This document shows, piece after piece, positions 1 to 6,270 of a stretch of DNA of 9,322 nt (positions are counted from its first letter, which is position 1; the number at the start of each line of letters is the position of its first letter). The notes under the pieces are model-generated. The model ran no database searches. It was given only the letters and a program-made list of their open reading frames with translations, and had not been told where the DNA came from. The stretch comes from Bacteroidales bacterium (GTDB lineage Bacteria; Bacteroidota; Bacteroidia; Bacteroidales; UBA1402), in assembly GCA_012511135.1 (NCBI GenBank), contig JAAZGQ010000039.1:1-9322 (forward strand), given 5' to 3'. The translations under genes and the position numbers were made by a program.

Positions 1-179
1 AAATGCAGAGCAGCGAAAGCTTGCTGACGGAATACGAGAGGCTGACACAAGCTCCGGCCTACTGGTTTTGGTTTAGGCAGCTTAAAGCTAACCAGTTGAT
101 CAATTTGTTGACTCTGGCAGTGTGGTGGGATGTTTTTATCGGTGGGAAACAGGCTGTTAGCAATATTTCCGAACTATAA
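1..179 (+). CDS. 3' end of an unidentified gene, probably a glycan-cluster enzyme
   Basis: An open frame (codons in phase with base 3) runs from the left edge to a TAA at 177-179, giving about 58 residues. The peptide contains an aromatic stretch (AYWFWFRQLKANQL) followed by NLLTLAVWWDVFIGGKQAV, which looks like a true protein C-terminus and not a shadow frame. The stop lies 10 bases before the ATG at 190, the tight spacing expected inside an operon. An ATG at base 3 is in frame, but I see no reason to treat it as the real start; the gene probably continues to the left. The tail loosely recalls the ends of some Bacteroidota sugar transferases, but that is an impression only, and the function is unassigned. 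Confidence 0.6.
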   Translation, partial: MQSSESLLTEYERLTQAPAYWFWFRQLKANQLINLLTLAVWWDVFIGGKQAVSNISEL

Positions 180-189
180 ACTACTCTAT

Positions 190-1401
190 ATGAAAATTGG
201 TATCGAAGGGCAAAGATTGTTCCGAAAGAACAAACACGGTATGGACGTGGTGGCTCTGGAACTGATCAAAAATCTGCAGGTGCTCGACCGCGAAAACGAG
301 TATGTGGTGTTTGTGCGTCCCGACGAGGATAATACCTGTATTCCTCAGGCCCCGAATTTCAGGATAGTGGAGCTGGGCGGTGGCACTTACCCGCTTTGGG
401 AGCAGCTGGCTTTGCCCCGGGCGGTCAAAAAAGAAGGCTGCGATCTGCTGCATTGTACAAGCAATACGGCTCCGCTGCTTAATGGAGTGCCTACTATCCT
501 TACTTTGCACGACATTATTTACCTGGAAAAGCTCAGCCTGTTTCAAAAGGCCGGTTCCTGGTATCAGCGTATAGGCAATACTTACCGACGGCTGGTGGTG
601 CCCGCGGTGGTAAAGAAGGCCGCTAAGCTGGTGACGGTGTCTCATTACGAACGAGCCAATATTGAGCAGTATTTTGGGCCCATGGATAAACTGAGTGTTA
701 TTCACAACGGAGTAGGGGAACATTTCAGAAAGATTGAAGACACCAAGCTGCTGGAGGCTGTGCGGGAAAAATATAAGCTGCCCCGGAAGTTTTTGTTTTG
801 CCTGGGCAATACCGATCCCAAAAAGAATACGCCCAATATGCTGAAGGCTTTTGCCCTGTTCCGCCTGGAGACCGGCCAAAAAAACAAAGGCCAAAACCAA
901 AACCAAAACCAGGGAGATAGCAAGAGCCATAACCAGAGCGAAAACTATAAGCTGGTTTTGCCCGATTACGAGGAAAGTCAATTGATGCAGGTGCTCAGGG
1001 ATATAGGGCATACCGAAATCAGAGAGGATATTGTAATGACGGGTTATGTGCCCAACAGCGATATGCCGGCTTTGCTGAATTTGTGTGAGTTGTTTTTGTA
1101 TCCCTCGCTGCGCGAGAGTTTTGGTCTGCCCATCCTGGAGGCCATGGCCTGCGGGCTGCCGGTGATCACCTCCAATACTTCGTCTATGCCCGAAGTGGCG
1201 GGCGAGGCCGCCCTCCTGGTTGATCCGGACGAACCGGCAGCCATTGCGGGGGCTATCGGGCGTGTATTGGACGAAGAAGCATTAAACGCCAGGCTGAGGG
1301 CCATGGGCCCGGAACGCGCTGCTGGTTTTTCGTGGAGAGGCATGGCGGAGCAATATTTGCAGTTGTACCGGGCTCTGTTCAGGGAGTCCGCAAAACAATA
1401 A
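190..1401 (+). CDS. GT4-family glycosyltransferase
   Basis: A cytoplasmic or membrane-associated retaining glycosyltransferase of the GT-B fold, family GT4, expected to add a sugar (often mannose-like) from a nucleotide donor to a growing lipid-linked glycan. Numbered from the ATG at 190 (403 residues), the N-terminal domain has LHDIIYL near 106-112 and HNG at 172-174. The donor domain begins at GNTDPKKN (206-213) and carries the EX7E signature E309-SFGLPIL-E317, followed by EAMACGLPVITSNTSSMPE. I prefer 190 to the in-frame ATG at 130. The latter would overlap the upstream gene by 50 bases and add 20 residues before MKIGIEGQRL, where the Rossmann fold begins. Residues about 230-253 are a Gln/Asn/Lys-rich insertion partly encoded by a hexamer repeat. 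The sugar specificity cannot be read from the sequence. Confidence 0.9.
   Translation: MKIGIEGQRLFRKNKHGMDVVALELIKNLQVLDRENEYVVFVRPDEDNTCIPQAPNFRIVELGGGTYPLWEQLALPRAVKKEGCDLLHCTSNTAPLLNGVPTILTLHDIIYLEKLSLFQKAGSWYQRIGNTYRRLVVPAVVKKAAKLVTVSHYERANIEQYFGPMDKLSVIHNGVGEHFRKIEDTKLLEAVREKYKLPRKFLFCLGNTDPKKNTPNMLKAFALFRLETGQKNKGQNQNQNQGDSKSHNQSENYKLVLPDYEESQLMQVLRDIGHTEIREDIVMTGYVPNSDMPALLNLCELFLYPSLRESFGLPILEAMACGLPVITSNTSSMPEVAGEAALLVDPDEPAAIAGAIGRVLDEEALNARLRAMGPERAAGFSWRGMAEQYLQLYRALFRESAKQ
891..914 (+). repeat. in-frame CCAAAA hexamer repeat inside the GT4 gene
   Basis: Three exact tandem copies of CCAAAA (891-896, 897-902, 903-908) are followed by a degenerate CCAGGG (909-914). They encode an alternating Gln/Asn run (QNQNQNQ) within a larger polar insertion of about 24 residues. 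The six-base period keeps the reading frame whatever the copy number. Confidence 0.75.
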
Positions 1402-1424
1402 ACGGAGTCCGCAAAACAATAAAC
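1383..1424 (+). repeat. 21-bp perfect tandem duplication spanning the GT4 stop codon
   Basis: Two exact adjacent copies (1383-1403 and 1404-1424) begin GGAGTCCGC and end AATAAAC; a third copy seems to begin with GGAG at 1425. The unit contains the TAA stop of the GT4 gene, and because it is 21 bases long the second TAA (1420-1422) falls in the same frame. Changes in copy number would therefore leave the protein end unchanged and alter only the gap before the next gene. Confidence 0.9.
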
Positions 1425-1476
1425 GGAGCCCTTCACGGGGACTGAAAAAATAGTTACACCGACAAATAACAAAATC

Positions 1477-2658
1477 ATGATACAGGGACAGGACATAGTT
1501 TGTATATCGAATACCTCCTGGTTTGGCAAATACGCCAAATCGACGGTGTTGCTGCTGGAGCGTCTGGCCAAAAACAACCGGGTGTTGTTTGTAGAGCATC
1601 ATTATACCCTGGCCGATATCTGGTATACACTCAGGGGCAGACAACAGGCTCCGGTGCATCAAATGATGGGTTTCAGCCCCCGGCTGCATGAGATTGAAAC
1701 CGGCGTCGGGAGCAAGCTCTACCGCTTGGTTCTGCCTCCTTCGATCCCGGTGTTTTTTCTTAAAAACGAAAAGCGCTTCGCAAGGTTTTTTCGTTTCAAT
1801 ACCTCTGTCTACCGCCGGGTCTTGAAAAAACAACTGCGCCGCCTGGGGATGGAGCGTCCTTTGGTGATTACGGCCTATAATCCTTTTTATGGCCTGGCTA
1901 TGCTGCACAAGCTGAACGAACGGGCTCATATTTATTATTGTTACGACGGGGTGGAGCCTTCTTATTACGGGCAGCGGATTTTTCGTTACGAAGAGGAATT
2001 TTCGCGGCAGGCCGATGCCGTTATTTGCAGTTCCGACTTTTTGCGCGAAGGGAAACGAGCTCTTAATGCCAATACTTACGTGGTAAAAAACGGAGTGAAC
2101 TTCCCTCTGTTCAACCGCTATGCCAAAACCGAACTCCACCGGCGGGAGCGTAAAAAAGTGGGCTTTATAGGCAGCCTCGATCCCCGTTTTGATATCGATA
2201 CAGTGGAATATGCCGTGCAGCAATTGCCTGACTATGATTTTGAGTTTACCGGAGATATGCGCAACCGGCAGATGCGCAACCGCTTGGAACACTATCCGAA
2301 TGTATCGTTCTTTGATCCTGTGTTGCCGGAGCAGGTGCCTCCTTTGCTGAGTCGTTATGACCTGGGCATTATTCCCTATCTGATGAACGAGGTGAACAAG
2401 AATATTTATCCCCTCAAAATAAACGAATTCCTGGCGGTGGGTGTGCCGGTGGTGATGACGGCTTTTGCTGATTTGCCCGAATTCCGTGGGCTGGTGATTG
2501 CTGCCGAAAACAAGGAAGATTTTGTACAGGGTTTGCGGCAGGCCGCCCGGGAGGATTCTGAGGAGCTGATCAACCGGCGCACGGAGTTTGCCCGGGCCAA
2601 TTCCTGGGACGAACGCACCGAAGCCTTTGGCGAAATATTGTCCGGCTTTGTCAATTAA
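1477..2658 (+). CDS. TuaH-like GT4-type glycosyltransferase
   Basis: A 393-residue GT-B glycosyltransferase resembling the TuaH-type enzymes of polysaccharide clusters. Visible signs are NTSWFGKYAKS near the N-terminus (12-22), HIYYCYDGVEPSYY (151-164), ADAVICSS (179-186), KNGVN (204-208), and the donor-domain opening VGFIGSLDPRFD (228-239). The C-terminal donor site is NIYPLKINEFLAVGVPVV (309-326). In this motif the second glutamate of the GT4 EX7E pair is present (E317), but the first acidic position is not obvious. The gene starts 75 bases after the preceding stop, past the 21-bp repeat, and no Shine-Dalgarno sequence is seen, as is usual in Bacteroidota. It probably adds one residue of the repeat unit; the donor and acceptor are unknown. 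Confidence 0.85.
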   Translation: MIQGQDIVCISNTSWFGKYAKSTVLLLERLAKNNRVLFVEHHYTLADIWYTLRGRQQAPVHQMMGFSPRLHEIETGVGSKLYRLVLPPSIPVFFLKNEKRFARFFRFNTSVYRRVLKKQLRRLGMERPLVITAYNPFYGLAMLHKLNERAHIYYCYDGVEPSYYGQRIFRYEEEFSRQADAVICSSDFLREGKRALNANTYVVKNGVNFPLFNRYAKTELHRRERKKVGFIGSLDPRFDIDTVEYAVQQLPDYDFEFTGDMRNRQMRNRLEHYPNVSFFDPVLPEQVPPLLSRYDLGIIPYLMNEVNKNIYPLKINEFLAVGVPVVMTAFADLPEFRGLVIAAENKEDFVQGLRQAAREDSEELINRRTEFARANSWDERTEAFGEILSGFVN

Positions 2659-2674
2659 TTTAATTTGAATATTT

Positions 2675-3616
2675 ATGTATTACCGTAAAGTAGACGATTT
2701 GAACGGGATTATACTGAAACGCCTGAGTATAATTCCCCGTGATATTGACCTGATAGTGGGAATTCCCCGAAGCGGCATGCTTCCCGCCAATTTGTTGGCC
2801 TTGTATCTGAACAAGCCTTTGAGCGATATCCATTCTTTTGTGAACGGACATATTTATAAGGCTGGTGAAAGAGGGCAGTTTTTCGCCCCGGACAAATATA
2901 GAAAAGTATTGGTGGTTGACGACAGTATTGCCTCGGGTTCGGCCATGATGGAGGCAAAAAAACTGCTCAGCGCGTTCGAAGACAAATACGATATTCGTTA
3001 TTGTGCGGTCTATGTGATTCCGGGCAAAGAGAAGCTGGTCGATTTTTATTTTGAAGTCCTGCCGCTTCCCCGCTATTTTCAATGGAATATTTTCAATCAT
3101 ATTTTTTTGGAGAAGGCATGTTTAGATATTGACGGTGTGTTGTGTATGGATCCTACTCCCGAACAGAATGACGATGGGCCTCGTTACAGGGACTTTTTGC
3201 TGAATGCGCAGCCCTTGTATGTTCCGGGTTGCCCTGTTGGCACACTGGTGACTTCGCGCCTGGAAAAATACAGACAGGAAACAGAACTTTGGCTCAAGAA
3301 GCATAATATTCGTTACAAGGAATTGAAAATGCTTGATTTGCCCAATATGGAGGCCAGGCAAAAAGCCAACAATCACGCAGAGTTTAAGGCTGAGGTGTTT
3401 AAGGCTTCTCAGTATGTGTTTTTTATAGAGAGTTCGTTGAGTCAGGCTCGTGAAATTAATATTCTGACCAAAAAGCCAGTGTATTGCACCGAAAACTTTG
3501 AGATGGTTTACGAAGCAGAATCGGCCTTTTATAATATTAAAAGCGGAAAAACCTGGCCTTTTTTGCGTATATTTGCGCTTAAATTAAGAAATCTTCTCAG
3601 AAAAAGAAGGAAATGA
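2675..3616 (+). CDS. phosphoribosyltransferase-HAD phosphatase fusion, candidate ribofuranosyltransferase
   Basis: A 313-residue protein with two recognisable halves. The N-terminal half has type I phosphoribosyltransferase signs: VGIPRSGMLPA (28-38), which fits the pyrophosphate-binding loop, and the PRPP loop VLVVDDSIASGSAM (78-91) with D82 and D83. The C-terminal half looks like a HAD hydrolase: motif I LDIDGVLC (150-157, D151 as nucleophile and D153 as acid/base), a motif II-like TSR (193-195), a lysine near 238 and acidic FIESS (250-254). The tail after about 291 is hydrophobic and very basic (LRNLLRKRRK) and could bind the membrane. The start is 16 bases after the preceding stop, so co-transcription with the glycosyltransferases is likely. 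Inference: it moves 5-phosphoribose from PRPP to a glycan and then dephosphorylates it. Alternatives are nucleotide salvage or precursor synthesis. The domain calls are firm; the reaction is not. Confidence 0.85.
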   Translation: MYYRKVDDLNGIILKRLSIIPRDIDLIVGIPRSGMLPANLLALYLNKPLSDIHSFVNGHIYKAGERGQFFAPDKYRKVLVVDDSIASGSAMMEAKKLLSAFEDKYDIRYCAVYVIPGKEKLVDFYFEVLPLPRYFQWNIFNHIFLEKACLDIDGVLCMDPTPEQNDDGPRYRDFLLNAQPLYVPGCPVGTLVTSRLEKYRQETELWLKKHNIRYKELKMLDLPNMEARQKANNHAEFKAEVFKASQYVFFIESSLSQAREINILTKKPVYCTENFEMVYEAESAFYNIKSGKTWPFLRIFALKLRNLLRKRRK

Positions 3617-3733
3617 GAAAATATGTTAACGTTTTTATGGAAATCCGTCTTTGGCATAATTCTTGTATTTTGATTAAATGAAAATACAGACGACGCTATA
3701 GTTTTTTATAGAAATACCAAACTGATATACAAA

Positions 3734-6076
3734 ATGAACAACAAAACAGCAAAACTCTTTTTTTACAGCTTAATTGCTATTCTTGCACTTTCGGTGGCTT
3801 CCTGCGACAGAGTAACAGGGAATGAAAACGAAAATCCCGATCTGCTCATACCCTCGGATTTTGATTTTGCAACCACCCGTTCTGTGAATGTTCAGGTAAC
3901 TACTGTCGACAACTTCGAAGGTCAGTATTATTCCAGACTGGAAATTTTTGATCAAAATCCTTTCACTACCGACACGGTGGTTAATTTGCTGGCGGCAGGG
4001 GTTATCAAAGGTCAGGAGGCTTTCAATGCCAAAATTGTGCTTCCTGCTCACATTAAGACATTGTTTGTGCGTCAAACCGATCCGCAAAAACGTCAAGTGG
4101 TTAAAATACTGGATATTGAGGCTGAAGAAAGTCCCTATCAGGTAGATTTTAATAACAGGCCGGCTGCTGAAACCAAAGCCCCTTCAGGTATGATGAAAGC
4201 AGCCACTGCAGGCGAAACGGCTGCCGGATATACATTGCCCGACACTTATACTACTCTGGGAACGGAAGCTGTTACATTGGATGGAGTTGATTATTATATA
4301 CCTGCAGGTGTAAGCAACAGTCAGATTAATTTTGGATGGAAAGCCAATTCAGCCCTTTATATCGCCGGTGAATTGCTTATTGCTCCTAATGCCAATGATT
4401 ATCTGCCCGCCGGAACCAAAATTGTGGTACTGCCCGGTGGAAAGATCACAGCCAATGCAGCTCTGAACCTTACTCAGGCTGAATCGGTGCTGGCTATACA
4501 TCAGGGAGGCGAAGTGGTATTTAATGCCGCTTCGAAAGCTGAAAATAATACCCGCTGGATCAACGACGGAACAGTAAGTTTGAACGCGGATTTTTCGGTG
4601 ATACAGAGTTCTTTGATGGTTAATAACGGCAGTTTGTCGGCAACATCTCTAACGTTGACTAATAGTTCGGTAATGAAGAATTACGGGGAATTGCTGATGA
4701 GCGGAGATTTCAGTATGAATTCCAGTGCCACTCTAATAAACAACGGCTCGCTGGAAACTCTGGCTTCGCTGGCCTCGCGCAATACCACTTGTGTGGTCGA
4801 GAATTACGGTCATATCAAAGCCTTGTATCTTGATTATAAAAACGGAGGCGGCCAGCTGCACAACTATTGCAGCATCGAAGCCGAAGATTTTGCCTTTGAA
4901 GCCAGTACGGTGATCAGTGAAACCGGCACCCGTATGCTTTGTCAGGATTTGTACGCCAACAACACCACTTTCACTCTCAATGGCAATGCCATACTGGAAG
5001 TGAAGAATATGGAAACAGACAACAGTAAGGCTGTCAAAAAAGGAGCCACTTTTAATTTTAACGTCACAATAGCAGGAAATCCGACCGAAGCAGACCTGCC
5101 TTTGGTAAGTGTCTGGAAAATCGACAACAAAAAAGGCTGGAAGGTTTTGCAGCTGGACGGCAGCATGGAAATGGCCATAGCCGCAGGCGAATCTCCCTCG
5201 GGTAATTATTTCAAATCTATGGATGAGGGTGTAAGTTTGGTCGAACAAGCTACTGTGGTGATTGCAGCTACCGATTGTAACGGAGGCGGTGTTAATTTTG
5301 TGCCCGAAGATGATCCCGAAGATCCCGAATTTCCGGTGCAGGTGTTCGAAGGCAACGAATATACCTTTGCAATGGAAGATCTCTGTCCGCACAAGGGCGC
5401 CTACGATATGAACGATTTTGTCTTCAGGATAAAAAATATTCAAAAGTGGATAAACAAAGACAACAATGTGGAGAGCATGAGTTTTGAACTTCTGCCTGTA
5501 GCTGCCGGAAGTACCAAGTATTTGAGTGCTGCTGTTCAGTTTGATGATCTTGCAAGCGGTGCTTTTGGCCTGATTGCCGGAAACGAAAACAGCAGAATAG
5601 AAAACGGTCAGGAAAAAGCCACGATTATTCTGTTCGAGGGCGTTCACGAATTGTTTGGCCTGGATACCCCGGCATCGGTCAATACTTTTGGTCACATCAA
5701 CAGTGTACCGGCTCAAGCCTGCAGTTTCAGGATGGATTTTGCAGAGCCTGTGCATCCTGACCGCTTGACGGTTGATCGTCTGAACTTCTATATGATAGTG
5801 GGTAATGACTTGGACAACACGGACCGTAAAGAAGTGCATCTGGCCAATTTTGCTCCCAGTTCCAAGGTGAAAAAAGCTACCAACAACTACAAGGACGAAA
5901 ACAATATGGTTTGGGCCATTATGTTGCCGGTAGGCGACTTTAAACATCCCACCGAAATGACCAATATAGTAGATGCTTATCCCGGCTTCGAAGAATGGGC
6001 TTTTTCGGGTGGCCAAAATCAGCAGGACTGGTATCTGGCTCCGGCAGATGACGAAAAATTGGTTTATTCAAGGTAA
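3734..6076 (+). CDS. LruC-domain lipoprotein with beta-solenoid middle region
   Basis: A 780-residue exported lipoprotein. It has a basic start (MNNKTAK), a hydrophobic stretch and a lipobox VASC with the acylated cysteine at 24, then a polar, acidic linker. Residues about 50-150 look like a beta-rich domain. From about 230 to 420 there are roughly ten turns with an N-x-G-like corner every 19-23 residues (for example G279, G299, G318, G338, G359), suggesting a beta-helix. The C-terminal part (about 540-780) carries YDMNDFVFRI (557-566), typical of LruC/DUF4842 domains. The gap before the gene is 117 bases, with at best a 7-of-8 match to a -7 box (TAGTTTTT, 3699-3706). A strong hairpin follows the gene. 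By eye it is more AT-rich than its neighbours. It is probably on the outer membrane; its role in the glycan pathway is unknown. Confidence 0.88.
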   Translation: MNNKTAKLFFYSLIAILALSVASCDRVTGNENENPDLLIPSDFDFATTRSVNVQVTTVDNFEGQYYSRLEIFDQNPFTTDTVVNLLAAGVIKGQEAFNAKIVLPAHIKTLFVRQTDPQKRQVVKILDIEAEESPYQVDFNNRPAAETKAPSGMMKAATAGETAAGYTLPDTYTTLGTEAVTLDGVDYYIPAGVSNSQINFGWKANSALYIAGELLIAPNANDYLPAGTKIVVLPGGKITANAALNLTQAESVLAIHQGGEVVFNAASKAENNTRWINDGTVSLNADFSVIQSSLMVNNGSLSATSLTLTNSSVMKNYGELLMSGDFSMNSSATLINNGSLETLASLASRNTTCVVENYGHIKALYLDYKNGGGQLHNYCSIEAEDFAFEASTVISETGTRMLCQDLYANNTTFTLNGNAILEVKNMETDNSKAVKKGATFNFNVTIAGNPTEADLPLVSVWKIDNKKGWKVLQLDGSMEMAIAAGESPSGNYFKSMDEGVSLVEQATVVIAATDCNGGGVNFVPEDDPEDPEFPVQVFEGNEYTFAMEDLCPHKGAYDMNDFVFRIKNIQKWINKDNNVESMSFELLPVAAGSTKYLSAAVQFDDLASGAFGLIAGNENSRIENGQEKATIILFEGVHELFGLDTPASVNTFGHINSVPAQACSFRMDFAEPVHPDRLTVDRLNFYMIVGNDLDNTDRKEVHLANFAPSSKVKKATNNYKDENNMVWAIMLPVGDFKHPTEMTNIVDAYPGFEEWAFSGGQNQQDWYLAPADDEKLVYSR

Positions 6077-6093
6077 CAAAGAATGTTGATTTT

Positions 6094-6125
6094 AGAATGT
6101 CCGGACCCCAAAATCCGGACATTCT
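6094..6125 (+). terminator. perfect 12-bp hairpin after the lipoprotein gene
   Basis: The arms AGAATGTCCGGA (6094-6105) and TCCGGACATTCT (6114-6125) are exact inverse complements with an 8-base loop CCCCAAAA. The hairpin lies 17 bases after the stop codon at 6076. The T-tract after it is short (CTTTGATT), so it is a probable intrinsic terminator or 3'-end stabilising hairpin, not a textbook one. Confidence 0.75.
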
Positions 6126-6161
6126 TTGATTAATGTCAAATCGTTCCGGATGAAAGAGGAT

Positions 6162-6190
6162 GTTAATTAACGGAGAATTTATTCGTTAAT
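6162..6190. promoter_or_regulatory. palindrome and inverted repeat overlapping the -33 region
   Basis: GTTAATTAAC (6162-6171) is a perfect 10-base palindrome. ATTAACG (6166-6172) is also the inverse complement of CGTTAAT (6184-6190), with 11 bases between. The second arm covers part of the proposed -33 box, so this could be a regulator site, but AT-rich palindromes of this size occur by chance. Confidence 0.25.
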
Positions 6191-6213
6191 ATGCATTGTA
6201 AACAGTATTTTTG
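6182..6213 (+). promoter_or_regulatory. Bacteroidota-type promoter candidate upstream of the GT2 gene
   Basis: TATTTTTG (6206-6213) is an exact match to the -7 consensus TAnnTTTG. Twenty bases upstream is TTCG (6182-6185), three of four matches to the -33 box TTTG. Transcription would begin near 6218, giving a leader of about 50 bases before the ATG at 6271. Its position just after a terminator-like hairpin supports a new transcription unit for the GT2 and flippase genes. Confidence 0.5.
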
Positions 6214-6270
6214 ACTGCTGTTAAATGTGTTGTTCGCAGCAAGCTGTTTTAGGCTTTTAACCGGCTCAAT

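Noticed and set aside
130..189. Upstream in-frame ATG at 130 as the GT4 start
   Set aside because: It overlaps the preceding gene by 50 bases and adds 20 residues before the normal GT-B N-terminus; the ATG at 190 fits the spacing and the family.
181..1011. Minus-strand frame opposite the first GT4 gene, and a similar one at 1282-2292
   Set aside because: Both are shadows of glycosyltransferase genes with clear motifs; the second even reads through the 21-bp repeat as a repeated nonsense peptide.
3650..3706. Promoter for the lipoprotein gene
   Set aside because: TATTTTG (3666-3672) is one base short of the -7 consensus, TAGTTTTT (3699-3706) lacks the final G, and neither has a -33 box at proper spacing, so I did not list one.
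4733..6016. Open frame of 427 codons on the minus strand opposite the lipoprotein gene
   Set aside because: The + strand product has a lipobox, solenoid repeats and a LruC motif; the minus product shows no coherent motif.
6162..6213. Invertible promoter of the kind that controls Bacteroides capsule loci
   Set aside because: No matching pair of long inverted repeats flanks the promoter and no recombinase gene is present; only a short palindrome is seen.
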